A stretch of DNA of 64,000 nt from Gambelia wislizenii. Taxonomy: Eukaryota; Chordata; Lepidosauria; Squamata; Crotaphytidae. Location: assembly GCA_030847615.1 (NCBI GenBank), contig JAUMIR010000003.1:56095001-56159000 (forward strand). The letters run 5' to 3'. Made by a program: the position numbers and the translations under genes. Positions within the stretch are counted from its first letter, which is position 1, and every line of letters starts with the position of its first letter. This document shows positions 32,291-44,544 of this stretch, one piece after another. The notes below the pieces were generated by a model. It did no database searches and was not told the DNA's origin. It saw only the letters and a program-made list of their open reading frames with translations.

Positions 32291-34090
32291 ACAGGGACAG
32301 TGCCATGTGGGCTTCTCTTGGGAGGGAGTTCTAAAGTTTATATGGAGCTATACCAGGAGACCTCACCCCACAGGCACACCAATGACACTCTAGAAGTCAT
32401 GGTGTGCAGACAAGATTCTGTCCCAAAGACCTCTATACTCAGAAATGTTCATATTGGTGAAGCTGGTCCTTTAGGTAATCTTGTCCTGTGCCATTTAGGA
32501 AGGCTGCACATCTACTGCAAACTGAAATACTGAACAAAAATAGGCTTCTATTAGGGTATCGGGCCCTCCCCTGAAGCAAAAGTGACCTTCTGCAAAGTGG
32601 TCCAAACTGAAGTGGACTTGTCTAGAGCTTTAGACCTACTTTGGAAAGAATCAAGTAGTTGTTAACACAGACATTGATTTAGCTGTTGTACATTATGAAG
32701 GGTCAACTTGGTGATGGGAACCTATATAGCAGACAATGGAACCTTAAGAGCATGAACAAATGGACAGAGTTGGACAGAATCATGGAGACAGGACCAGCAT
32801 GTCAGAGATAGATCTTGGATTCTGCTGCATGGGAAACTTTGGGTTGTGCTTTCTGCAAACTGGTAGAACAACAAGAACCACACTTTTCAGTTGATCTGCA
32901 GTAGGGCTTTCTAACGTTTATGTTAAAAGCAAATGGTACTCAGTTGTGCTAGTTGCAAGGAGTGAGATATCTCCTTGGCTTTCAGTGTTGCTAAGATATG
33001 AAGAAGTTTCCAAGAACACGTTAACATAATTAGTTGATGTGTGCATCAGCCATAGTCACCTGCCAACTAGCATCAGTCTTAAGGGTGTATATGTACATAT
33101 AGATCCTGTCTTCATTAAGGGTACTTCTGTAGATGTGTATAGCACTGAAAACATTGATACCAATTACCCATCAACCAGGTGTGTTGCTGATATGCACACT
33201 GTGTCTAGGGATGGGGCTAGCTGCTGCATTCTCAAAATCCCCTTCACATGCTCAATACTCATAAGTGCCGAACAGCTGGAGAGAGCTTTAGTGAATTCAA
33301 GACAGGCTTGCTGTTCATAATAATACCACTTATGTAGGTCTTTTATAAAAGCCACCAAAGGTGGCCATAATATTTTTTGTGGTTGCTGCGAGGCTTTCTG
33401 TCCAACTTTTTCTACCATTGAGACGTTTTGTTGCATTCATGTGGGCTACTGAAAGTTAATGCTTGTTTAGGCCATGGCTGCCAAGAAGCTTTGTTCTTTA
33501 TCTCTAACAACAGCTTGATTTCATACGCCAAGCCTGGTTTTCCTTCCAAATATATGACCTTTGCCAGTTTCATTTTTTTAAAAAAAATATATTCATATGG
33601 TTGCTACATATTCTTCTGTAGCATTTGGCCTTGGCAGCAACTTAAATCAATTACCTAGTGTTCAGTCTAGTTCCCATTTTCATTACGTTTTCCACTCCCT
33701 TGAAGGGCCTAACATGCAAATGTATGATGTCTTTCTTCCTGACTTAGAAACTTACAGACAGTACTGTAACTGGAACATAGAGCCGAGCAAGCAGCTTTGG
33801 GATTTACAGTCCTAAACTGCTGGTGAAGAAGAATTTACTCATCAACACAACAATATATTAAACCATTTCAACATTCTTGCAGTTACAAATCACATTGCTC
33901 TCAGCTATGGGTCCAAAAGGATTGCAATGGCTTTTATCATTTAACCAGATTATTAAACTGTACCAACAAATGGTGCTTTGCTATTTATTCTATATTAAAT
34001 GATGTGAATCTGGCATCTGTAACCAATCAACTGTTTCCTCTAGAATTTCTCAATTTGTAGCATAGAAACAATTTTTAAAGAGTTTAAGAC
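32291..34090. other. no gene recognised
   Basis: Unique-looking DNA. A 90-codon minus-strand frame (33436 to 33164) is open but has no recognised domain. Confidence 0.45.
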
Positions 34091-34234
34091 AAGGGAAGGC
34101 AGAATGTGATCCTCCAAATGTTCTTAGACTACAGCTGCCACCACCCAGCCTGAGCCAGCATATTGGATACTGAAGAAAGGTGGGAATTCTGATCCAACAA
34201 TATTTGGAGGGCCACAAAGTCCCCTGCTCTGAAA
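34091..34234. repeat. short palindromic MITE, CTCCAAATGTT family, copy 1
   Basis: Left GATCCTCCAAATGTTCTTAG pairs with right AACAATATTTGGAGGGCCAC. The unit resembles the widespread squamate word CCCTCCAGATGTTGTTGGAC. A second copy is at 36290-36412. Confidence 0.55.
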
Positions 34235-35370
34235 CTACAATAGTACCTGTACGGCAACAGTCCCCATCTTTCCTTCCCCTGGTAACATTGACCCATTGGG
34301 AAAGTGACAATAATTTTAGAGTAGCCTTCTTGGGGGTGGGTGGGGAGAGATAGAGTGTAAAAGGCATGTAGGACCTAATTTGCCTTGAGTGTACTAAACC
34401 AGAAGGTTGAAATATTCGTGGGTTTTTTTTTTCTTCCTGGAAACTCTTGGGTAATGATTAGTAAAAGAGAAATGAACATGAGAAAGATAGAGTTCTTTTA
34501 AGAATCCGATAGGTGAAGAGGCTTACTTGTCCCTTAACTAAATCACTTTGTGCAAAATTTCCAGCCACTTTTCCAGAACAAACAGGCTCTCTTGAGACTT
34601 TATTGGTACTTTCTACCAAAGGTATGCTTAGAAAAAAGAAGAACCTTTAGATTCAGTGCTATACACAATTCCTTGGTAGTGGAACTCTTGGAGTCAATAG
34701 AGTTTACTGCCATGTAGCTCTACACAGGATTATAGCTACATGTGCTCAGGCAGAGAATATGACCAATTGAACCCAGTGGGACTTACAATCTTTTGAATAG
34801 AAATGCATATGATTGCTCTGTTAATCACCTTTCTACTTACTTGTGTTTCCATTTTTGGCTCATTTTCCACAGGTACGTATCTAAGCAATAAAATGTGTCC
34901 ACAACAGAGGTTAACTGCATATTACAAATATTACATTTTAGTATATCTATCACAACAGCTCAGAAAAATAAGCTAAGCAATATGAGGAAACTAAAAATAA
35001 AGGGCATTAATCAGTAACTACAGTAATGCAAAATGAAGCTGAGGTTTCTGTTCTGTGGCCTACTACCACAAGAGAAGTGAGGTTGAGAAGTAGAACAGGG
35101 CCTTTTAAATTAGTAGATAAGGAACATGGAGCTCCTTGTCCCAGGTGGGCCAAGATGAATCTTTCCAGTTATTTTATTTTATTGAAATTTCAGCATGGAA
35201 TCTGACAAACTGGATAATGATGTTCAATTAGCTGTTTTTAAAGCTTCTATGGGAAATTTGCCAAACTGATCCAATAAGCCTAACAGTTTCATGAACAATG
35301 AACAAGTGGGTGAGTGACTAAGCAAGCAAGCACGCACCAGGTGCCCGAAAAAAAAAAGGCAGTTCTAGCA
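34235..35370. other. no gene recognised
   Basis: AT-rich, with no supported feature. Confidence 0.5.
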
Positions 35371-35579
35371 CCTTTTTAGACCACACAATTATAGAACTAT
35401 GATTCTATCTGACTGCCATGGCATCATCCTATGAAATCCTGGGATTTGTAGTTTGGTGAGGTACTAGGGCTCTCTGAGTGAGAATTCTAAATGCCCCTGT
35501 CTAAAGTACCGATCTTAGGATTCCATAGGATGTTGTCATGGCAATTAACATGGAATCATTGTGCTATGATTAAGGGTCT
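35371..35579. repeat. palindromic MITE C
   Basis: The left arm TGCCATGGCATCATCCTATG and the right arm CATAGGATGTTGTCATGGCA are complementary. The centre has GGGATTTGTAGTTTGGTGAG and GGGCTCTCTGAGTGAGAATT. Same family as 7725 and 60642. Confidence 0.7.
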
Positions 35580-35865
35580 CTACATTTCAAAGGGGGGGTA
35601 ATGAGTTTGGACAAACTCAGGGGGGGATATTTTAAAAGGATCAGTAGCATGAATCTGCAAACTGAATATCAAGAAATATTTTGGCAACTTGATTTTTTTC
35701 GTGTTTCAGATAGGAGGCACTTGAGATTTAAAACAAATGTGGAGGAAGCAGAGACCGAAAATCCATCCAAGCCAAGGTTTTGAATGTCTTAACTTTTAAA
35801 ATATAGGATTTCAATAACCATGTTAGTGTGGAATCAGAGTTGCCACCTCTTTTCTTAATCCTGGT

Positions 35866-36148
35866 GGGAGCCCTAGTGGCGCAGTGGTTAAATGTCAGTA
35901 CTGCAAGTCACCACATTGCAAGTTCAATTCCAGCAGGCTCCAAGGTTCACTCAGCCTTCCATCCTTTCGTAGGTCGGTAAAATGAGTACCCAGCTTGTGG
36001 GGGCAATTAGCTAATACACATTGGAAACTGTTTAATGCAGTGTAGATGTGTAAATAGCTATTGCTTAAAAACAATTTGTAAGCTGCTCTGATATCCTTGT
36101 GGCTGAAGAGCAGGGTATAAATAAATAAAAATAAATAAATAAAAATAA
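35866..36148 (+). mobile_element. tRNA-derived SINE with L2-like tail
   Basis: A box TGGCGCAGTGG at 35877-35887 and B-box-like AGTTCAATTCC at 35931-35941 show a Pol III promoter. The body contains CACTCAGCCTTCCATCC and GTAAAATGAGTACCCAGC. The 3' end (GTAAGCTGCTCTGATATCC ... GCAGGGTATAAATAA) resembles the L2 terminus at 13390 and 20313, and an A/T-rich run follows. It is the forward counterpart of the SINE at 13457-13736. Confidence 0.8.
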
Positions 36149-36289
36149 CCCCTATATGATAGACAGGTACCATATTGAAATGCACCATTTCAAATTGGCT
36201 GGAGTATTTCACATTGAAAGAGCCATGAAAGCAAAAACTGACAGATTTCCTTAATCAACATGTGTTAAGTGGAACAAGGATGGTGACTG

Positions 36290-36412
36290 TGTGGTGTGTG
36301 CCAGATGTTCTTAAATTGCAGCACCCACATCCCTCACAATTGGTTGTGCTACCTAGTGCTGATCAGAGTTGCAGTTTAAGAACAGCCAGAGGGCCACACA
36401 CTCCCAATCCCT
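36290..36412. repeat. short palindromic MITE, copy 2
   Basis: GTGTGCCAGATGTTCTTAAA at the left and TTTAAGAACAGCCAGAGGGCC at the right are near-complementary; same family as 34091-34234. Confidence 0.5.
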
Positions 36413-38523
36413 TTTAGAAGTGCCTAATGTAATAAAATCTCTATGGTACTCACAAAATCAAACTATACCACATTTCAAATAGGATTAAAATAAAGTTCCT
36501 AAATGAAGACAGATTTTTCAAAACTCTCTTCTTCTTTTCTCTCCCTTTTGGGTGCCACTGTACATGGTAATAAACTATTTCAAAAGGCTTGAGCACAGAT
36601 ATTAGCAAACATAGCCTAAAGCAAAAGTGTCTGTACAGCATTTTATCTGGTTTGCCAACTTCTTTTTTTTAACTGTTGTTTCAAAGGGAAAAGGAAAAAA
36701 TACACTTCTGACAGCAAATAAATTTTCTTTACTTTCAGCTATGTTTAGCAATGATGAACAATAGCAGACACCAATATAGAACAGTAGCCAAAAATTTCTA
36801 TGGTTTTTATTTCATTACCCAGTCACATCAGACTAATGGACACTACTAAAATTGATCAGCCTCTCCTACAGCATAGGAAGGAGTCTCTGAAGTGTAAAAA
36901 TTTGCTCATGTCATAGCACTCTTCTCAGAACTTAAAAATATTTCATTAATTAATTCATTAAATTAATGCCAGCCAGGACCTTTTCAGAATATCATTCCAT
37001 CAGGACTGAAAGGTTTTCAGTCCTAATACACACCTAATAGCTTATTTTGAGGTAACTAGAGTTTTTTTAGGGTAGAAGTGAGGAGTGCATTGTGATTCAC
37101 TTCAATTCTCCTCCCCTATTAATTTTATGTTGTACAGTAGAAAACAGTGTATAGTATTATTCAGGATGAGTTGCAATTAACCCCTTTGTACACTTTCAGT
37201 ATGTTTATTGCTCACACAGTGCTAGATACTTGGATAATTGAAATATTTTCCTCATCCCCACCTCTGTTTCCTCCTGTCTTGCACCCCTTCACACACACAC
37301 ACAGTCTGTTCCCCTTCCACACACACACATTTCTTCCCTAAGAACCAACCCCCTCTCTATTTCTGTACACGTTTGTGACTAAGATTCCAAACTTGTACAT
37401 TCCCTTAATCCAGAAATTCCAGAAATCCTGAACAGAAATAAATGAGGTAAAGTATGAGAAACAACAGTAAAGGAATTATTGCACTGTAGTTTAGTGCTTT
37501 GAATGAGTAGGGTGGGCTCTCAGACCAGTTCCAAAGAAGTATAAAAGGGCAAGGAATTATTAATCAAAGTAGGGCATATTTTATTTTAATAATCAAAGGA
37601 AAACATCAAATTAAATCCATTGCCAAAAAAATTAAATTCAAACAAATGAAACTGAGTGAAGAAAAGTTATGAAAACCTATAAAGAGCAAATGTCCTAGTT
37701 GAAAATATTAAAAATAGGCATTGAATTTCAGCAGGCCATTGTAGATGCATTTAATTGTCCATTCAAAAATTATACAGCAATTGAAACCATCTGTAGTAGT
37801 GTAAAAATGTTAGGGGAAAAGAGGTGTAAAAACCAATAACATTTTTATTAAAAACAAATCCCTCCCTTGCACAAGGAATTACACGTTTATGAGTAAGCCA
37901 CAGTACATGGCATTTCAATTGGCATTAGAAGATAAGAAACAAATGCTAGTTTAATTTTAGAAAAATGGAAAGTCTGAAAGTAACACCACAGTAACACTGA
38001 AATCCTTGGAGTTGATGGATAGGAACAGAATAAAACATGCTCAGCTGTAGGTTGGTGAACAGCTAGGTGATATTTAAGGACATTAAAATTAAGTGGCTCT
38101 TGCATAGGAAATGATTGGACCATGAATGACAAACAGGCACTGTGTATATATCTAATGTGCAGGCTATTGTCAGCAGGACCAGGAATTACACTGTGCTTGG
38201 CAGTTTATGTGTAGCATGGGCCAGTGGATGCATATAATTGGGGCTAGATGTGTTGCTTGCATGTGCAAGGCTAGCATAAGATGCAGGGTTAAACTAACTA
38301 TATTATATGAGAACTTTGAAAAATCATGCATTTAGATCATCTTTACTGTAGCAAAAGAATGCAACCAGCATTAATGGCTTAGCTTCAGCATTTTTTAAAA
38401 AAAGAGCAGACAGTTAGTTAAAAAGGAAGATGCTTAATTAGAGAGAGAGAAGAAAACACATTCCTATAAGGCAGGATTACCACTCCACCTACTGTGGGGG
38501 AGACCAATTTCACCATTAATCAG
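36413..38523. other. no gene recognised
   Basis: AT-rich DNA with a CA-rich stretch at about 37291-37330. No domain or structured repeat seen. Confidence 0.5.
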
Positions 38524-39112
38524 TATTTTGGGCTGTATCAATAGAAGTATAGTGTCTAGATCAAGGGAAGTAATAGTGCCATTCTATTCTGCCTTGGTCA
38601 GACCTCACTTAGAATACTGTGTCCAGTTCTGGGCACCACAATTAAAAAAGGATATGGACAAATTGGAGCGTGTCCAGAGAAGGGCAACTAAAATCGTGAA
38701 AGGTCTGGAAATGATGCCTTATGAGGAGAGACTTAGGGAGCTGGGTATGTTTAGCCTGGAAAAAAGACGGTTAAGAGGCGATATGATAGCCCTGTTTAAG
38801 TATTTGAAGGGATGTCACGCTGAGGATGGAGCAGGCTTGTTTTCTACTGCTCCAGAGACTGGAACACGGAGCAATGGGTGCAAGCTCCAGGAACAGAGAT
38901 TCCACCTCAACATTAGGAGGAACTTTTTGACAGTAAGAGCTGTTCGGCAGTGGAACACACTCCCTCGGAGTGTGGTGGGGTCTCCTTCCTTGGAGGTCTT
39001 TAAACAGAGGCTGGATGGCCATCTGTCGGGGATGCTTTGATCATGATTTCCTGCATGGCAGGGGGTTGGACTGGATGGCCCTCGTGGGCTCTTCCAACTC
39101 TGCAATTTTATA
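38524..39112 (+). mobile_element. young CR1 LINE, 3' end only
   Basis: CR1 homology begins abruptly at ATTTTGGGCTGTATCAATAG and runs to the 3' end near 39112, where the usual ATTCTATG octamers are replaced by ATTTTATATATATG. No stop codon in the coding part. Confidence 0.85.
38528..39040 (+). CDS. CR1 RT C-terminal region, 170 codons, open
   Basis: Begins after the palm; contains [46 protein letters not shown] and the C-terminal LDGHLSGML. It lacks all catalytic motifs and so encodes no enzyme. Its value is as a recent copy: nine residue differences from the 13838 frame over 168. Confidence 0.75.
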   Translation: MGCINRSIVSRSREVIVPFYSALVRPHLEYCVQFWAPQLKKDMDKLERVQRRATKIVKGLEMMPYEERLRELGMFSLEKRRLRGDMIALFKYLKGCHAEDGAGLFSTAPETGTRSNGCKLQEQRFHLNIRRNFLTVRAVRQWNTLPRSVVGSPSLEVFKQRLDGHLSGML

Positions 39113-40173
39113 TATATGATTAAATTTATTCCCATGTCCTTGTTTTTCCAACAAACTGTCCATTAATTCACTTCTTAAAATTATCAGAAGATGGCCAGGT
39201 CCACATGATTATTTTACTCAGGCCTAATATTCTGGAACATGGCTGTCATGAGAATTTTGACATTTTATCACCATGTATGACATGACAATATTTTATCACC
39301 AAAATTGAACTATTTTAGAGCTAGGAAGGTTTTTGAAGTATGAGGTATCTCAAAGCTAGATATCTCTAGAAATGAGTTTAGAAATGTTCCCAAGCATGCC
39401 ATCCAGCTTCGTTATAAATAAGAATATAGGTGGAAAAGAAAGGAGATAGGGAGGAGGAAGGAAAGAAAACTTAGGTTCCTAGGTACTATTGAGAACTGTG
39501 TAAATTATTCACATTCTTTGAACAAAACATCCCAGAATGGAAATTCATCATGTCATTTATGTGTTGTTGTGCTGTGTTCAAAGGGAAATGCCACCTGTTT
39601 GCAACAGATGGCAAATTACCATTGAGAGAGTGATCCCTTGTACTGAAGACACTGTTTGCTAATCCCGACATCAGAAGGTAATTCAGGTGCTGCAAGTCAA
39701 AGCGAAGTACTCTGTGATTTAGCCTTTTGTGCTGTTTTGCTAACATCCAATGCTGAATGTTATAATATACCTTTTCTATTCATTTATCTTCATTATGAGG
39801 ATATGTCTACATTATAGCAACTCAGATGAAGGAAGTCTCAAGCCTTACAGCTCTTTTTGGTATGATGAATTTCTTAGCTTCCTGAATGCTATCCTGCTTA
39901 AGATAGTCTTTTAAAAAAGAAAACATAGGGCACCGTGAAAGTCTGGATTTTTTTTAATTGTCCTGGAATGTGAGTTTTAACAATTCTACATTAATGGGGT
40001 GGGCATATAAAAATTCAGAGACATGCTGATGGGTGGATTAGAGCTTTTTTTTAATGCCGGCAAAAGAACACTTAAAACAATGTGTCTGATAAAGTCCTAC
40101 ACTGCCCAGTTTAGTTTAAGAGCTCCATAGGAAGAACTCTCCTACAGCTCCCCACTTACCACTGGAAGGATTC
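39113..40173. other. no gene recognised
   Basis: AT-rich. At 40054-40070 the word ATGCCGGCAAAAGAACA resembles the hairpin arm at 63962-63979. Confidence 0.5.
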
Positions 40174-40411
40174 TTGCTGTGATAGCCACCCTGAATGGCC
40201 ATTCTGTGGCTAGTGGAGAATCAGTGGTGATTGGAGAAGCATCTGGCTATGAAGGATCAGAACAAAAATATGTTCTACCAAGTTCCACCCAAGTGTTGGC
40301 AGATGATGTCATCAGTTTGTGTCTGTCTATGGAGCATAGCCAGATACTTCTCAAACTTCCCATGCTCTCCACCAGCCACAGAATGGCCATTCAGGGAGGC
40401 TATCACAGCAA
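40174..40411. repeat. palindromic foldback element H
   Basis: The left arm TTGCTGTGATAGCC, CTGAATGGCCATTCTGTGGC, ATCTGGCTATG and the right arm CATAGCCAGATACTTCTC, GCCACAGAATGGCCATTCAG, GGCTATCACAGCAA are complementary over about 77 bp with few mismatches. The spacer is about 80 bp. Frames inside are incidental. Confidence 0.75.
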
Positions 40412-40559
40412 ACCCATGGATTTATTGTCCTTGCAGAAGGTTGAAGAGAATACCAATAGTAAAACAAAACAAAACAACAACAACAACAACAAAAACCACA
40501 CACACACCCCGGAGCATCATGCAGAGTTGTGGCAGGGGAGGTGTTTTAATGAGCACACA

Positions 40560-41305
40560 TGACAACGGATAAGACGATTGGCCATGGTGTGCCACACCAT
40601 GACTGGGAGGAGGCAGGGGCAGAGACTACCTTATTTAGGTTCCTGCCACCCCTGGCCACCTCCTCTTTCTTTGCAATGACCCACCCTCCTATCTCTGTCA
40701 CAGTATGAGTTTTTCTGGTTGCTTCTTGGGCGGGGTAGGAATTTTTACCCCTCCCCACCTTTTCTTTTCTTTTCTTTTCTTTTCTTTTTCTTGTTCATTT
40801 TTTGCCCACCCCATACTGTCACTTGGGACTTGGATGATTGGCTTTGGGTGAGGTCATAAATAGGTGGTCACTTGGCAGGGAGTGGGGGAGACAGGGTACT
40901 TTGGCATTCACCTATGTACCCCCTTTGTGGGTTGAAGGACAGGCTTATCAAACTGCACCTGCAGGTCATGTGGCTGGGGTGCAGAGAGCTGGGCTATCCT
41001 TGAGGCTGGTACTAGGATGGAACCCTCGACAGAAATAATGCAGCTTGAGGAATTACATCCTGGTGCCTTGCCCTCCAGTAGATGGTGCCTGGGGGCATCC
41101 CATTTCCTGGGATCCCCCTCAGGGCTCAGGTGTTTTGCCCAGGGAAGCTGGGAGATGTGTCTAGGGAGACCATTGTCTCCAGCTTGTCCCACACTGGGTC
41201 TCCCCCTTGGTTTGCATACATCAAGAAATAAATAAATAGGACAGATATTAAATAAAGTGGCCCATATTTCAACCCAACGTCTGTGTCTTTTCTCATTATT
41301 TCATG
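40560..41305 (+). mobile_element. possible LTR-type retroelement segment (weak)
   Basis: A moderately GC-rich block with GGGTGAGGTCATAAATAGG, a polyadenylation-type AATAAA at 41251 and a T/GT-rich end (CTGTGTCTTTTCTC). It looks like a long terminal repeat without the coding part. I cannot confirm ends or target duplication. Contains (TTTTC)n at 40760-40790. Confidence 0.3.
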
Positions 41306-41330
41306 TATTAACCATTAAATACATGTAGTA

Positions 41331-41701
41331 CTCTACGGTGAACTCGCCATGGGTCAGCATAAGAGGGGCGCTCCAAAAAAGTGATACAAGGACTCCCTGA
41401 AACAACATCTCAGGCTTGGCCAAATTGATCACCCACAATGGTCTGCCCTGGCCTCACATCAGGAGGCGTGGAGATGCACTATCCACAATGCTGCAGCCTT
41501 ATTTGAGAACTCACGCCAAATAAGTCTTGAAGAGAAACGACAATGCAGAAAGAATCACAACCCAGAAACATCACCCAAGTAGACCTTCTGCTGTGCTTTC
41601 TGCAACCGGACTTGTTTATCTTGGATTGGCCTTTTTAGTCATCAGCGCACATGCAGAAAGCACGGGATGAGTCCTTCCTGAATCTTCATTTGTGAAGAAA
41701 A

Positions 41702-41703
<2 letters not shown>
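41331..41703 (+). pseudogene. RTE-like LINE C-terminus with zinc-finger-like motif
   Basis: The reading frame gives GELAMGQHKRGAPKK, a stop, YKDSLKQHLRLGQIDH, then ALFENSRQISLEEKRQCRK, a second stop at 41580-41582, and FCCAFCNRTCLSWIGLFSHQ followed by RTCRK. The last block is a Cys2-His-Cys arrangement (C-x2-C, then H-x3-C) that probably binds nucleic acid. It is the same element as the minus-strand insertion at 10833-11569 and ends in the (GA)n tract. Confidence 0.8.

Positions 41704-41704
<1 letters not shown>

Positions 41705-41743
<39 letters not shown>
41705..41743 (+). repeat. (GA)n microsatellite
   Basis: About nineteen GA units at the LINE 3' end. Confidence 0.95.
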
Positions 41744-41745
<2 letters not shown>

Positions 41746-43165
41746 TGACAGTAAGGCGGTCTTACATTTGTGTTTGTTGCTAACTGGATGCCAGCCTCAG
41801 AGTAGTATGTTAGCAGCAAATGCATCCTATAAAGTTGTTTGTGCTTAAGGTAGAAGCTTGTCCAAGAACACTCTGTGAGATTAAATTAATTTGATACTAG
41901 TTTTCTCAAATCCTGCAAACAGTCTCAAGTCACTACACTGTAATGGTTCAATTATTATTTTTTTTATCTCAACAATGTCAACTGATGGATGAATGTGCAA
42001 ACAGAAACTGGAAGTCAGCATTAGTGCAGCAAATAGAGCCATCGTTCAGTTGTGACTGTATAATTCCTCAAATACAGTTGTCTACCCACAGAAACTGAAA
42101 TTCTCTATGCACTAGATGTGCAGAATGTTCCACTCTTTTGTCAAGTACTCATGATTATTTAGGAAGAAGAATGCAAAAGAAAATGTCTCTGTGGTTAAAG
42201 ATCTTTTCCTTTATTGAAAACCTTTATAATGGGGAAAATGCTCACACGGTCACTTTTTGTGGCAGCTGCATTCCCATTATTTTCACCACTCAAAGTGCAA
42301 AATGAGATTAGATGAGGGGTCCAAGTGGTGGGTTTAAATCCAATTCTGCAGGTTCTGAGTCTGTGTTAATGTAATATTATGGGATTTTGAAGTAAGGGAC
42401 TCAATAGCTTAATCCAAGCCTTTCTTCTTCTTCTTTTCAAACATCTGGGTCATAGGCAATGTCACTGATGCTTTTATTCTAACGAAATCAACGGGATAAT
42501 CAGAAATATAATCCCTAATCAGAGTTACTTGCCTGCAAGCTACTCAAAAAGACACTTCTTAGTGATGAACCTGTCTCACTGTCAAAAGCCTTAAAACAGC
42601 AACTAGCATTAACCCTTCAGTAGGAACAGACAGATTGCTGAAAGAAATATTTAAAACTTGACATCTTGGATCTAAATAACTACATGACATGGAGGTTTAA
42701 AGACCAAAAAAGGATTTAAGTTTAATTAAGCTGGTAGGCCAAATACCCTCCCAGACTTGTGTTATAGCAAAACAAATGAGGTGTACTTCCAGTGAGAGAG
42801 CTCCAAGTGCTATCAAGAAAACAGGCCACTATTATAGTTTTTTTTCTTAAATTTTTTAAAATTAAATAAAAAGGGCAAAAAAGGTTGGGAGAAAATGCAA
42901 GGTGAAAGATGTCAATTTGTGGGTGCATGCACACGCACCCTATGAAACTGTGCATTTGAAAGTGGGTAATAATATACAACAAGCTGCATCTGGGAACCAT
43001 TAGTGAGAGAGGGAAACTGGCATCAGATGAATATATAATTTATCTTTAACATGCACTTGTTGGATCCCTCCTGTAAAGTCTAGAATTATTATTGGCTGCA
43101 ATTCTAGATCAGCTATATAACTACTTTACTTACATAGCTAAGTTGTATCTCCCAGCCCTGACCCT
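41744..43165. other. no gene recognised
   Basis: AT-rich DNA with no supported feature. Confidence 0.5.
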
Positions 43166-43430
43166 CCCAATCTGAATTTACCAGGCAGCAGCCACTGTGA
43201 GCAACAGGGATTTGCACTGTCAGTTGGGGTGCAGCTGACTGATGTTTCCACTTCCCTCCTGTGAGCAATCTCAAGTGCATCAGTCAGAAGCAGGATCTTT
43301 GTCATAATTCCCCCTTCCACCAGAGATTGTTCATGGAAGGGGGAGTGGAAACATCAATGAGATGTGTTCCAATCAAAAAAGAACAAGACTGTTGCTCATA
43401 ATGGCTGCTGCTCACTAAATCCAGATTGGG
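43166..43430. repeat. palindromic foldback element, family E copy 2
   Basis: CCCAATCTGAATTTACC...CAGCAGCCACTGTGAGCAAC at the left pairs with GTTGCTCATAATGGCTGCTG...TAAATCCAGATTGGG at the right. It aligns by eye with 24924-25195. Confidence 0.65.
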
Positions 43431-44544
43431 TGACTTTCATGACCCCTACGTATTCCCTGCACTATTGAATATGGAGGGATCATGACTATGACCAGTCATG
43501 AATGTATAATTATAGGTTATGCATTCATAACTGTGATTGTGAATTCCAGCCATGGTCTATATTTATTGGAATGTCAAAGCAAGAACTTTTGGACTTCTTT
43601 ACTTTTTCATTTGTAATATTTGTATGCTACTTGACATTGTCAGATCTCCAAGTGGTTCACATTAAAATCAGATATAGAAATAAGTTTCATCACTTTAAAA
43701 TAGTAAATAATCAAAACATTGACATAATTAAAAGCATTCAACAATCAAAACAAAAAGAGAGCAGTAAAAAATAACTAGTAGGGAAGGAATATTTGCATAA
43801 ATAGACATGTTTTTAGCAAACATTTGAAGATCAACTATTTCTGTATCTCTAACTACATAGGTTCTTCACAATAACAACAACAAAATCCCAAAGGGTTGCA
43901 TGCCAAAATCCCATTGAACTCCAACAGCTGTCAACACACCTGACTTTCCCCTCACAACTCTTTGAAAATCAAAGTTACTTATAGCCATTCCCTCCCTTTT
44001 AAAAGGTCTTCATAGATAAATGACACCAGAATCTCTCTCTATCGCTCTCTTTCTTTGACTCCATATTACCCTGGAGATGGATGACTCCAGAAAAAATAGT
44101 TTAGTGGAATCAAAAGCTAGAAAAAGGCATTATTTTCTATATGTATTAACACAACCATACTGTGAATGAAAACCAAATGGGACAGCTTACTTTTAAGATT
44201 TTCTGATGCTCTCTGTACATCGTTGAACAGTTTACATGCCATGCCAAATACGACAGGTACATTGTTCTCAGAAAACCTATAATCTAAGTCTGTTTTTCTT
44301 ATAGCTCAAAAAAACTATGAGTGTGTACAGGTAGCTCAAAGGCACCAGAAATCGTGATAGGAGAATGTGCAGCTGTTGACCAGTTCATCCATTGACAGGT
44401 TATGTGACACCATATGAGATTATCTTGTATTCTCTGTTTATGTGTCACATGCAAAGTTACTTGTAATGTAATACATGAGAATAATAAGATTATTGAGCCA
44501 GTAGCAGAATATTACAGATGAAAAAGAAATAATAAGATACAAAC
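43431..44544. other. no gene recognised
   Basis: AT-rich DNA with no feature I can support. Confidence 0.5.

Noticed and set aside
33164..33436. 90-codon minus-strand frame
   Set aside because: Looks protein-like in composition but matches no family I know and has no supporting context.
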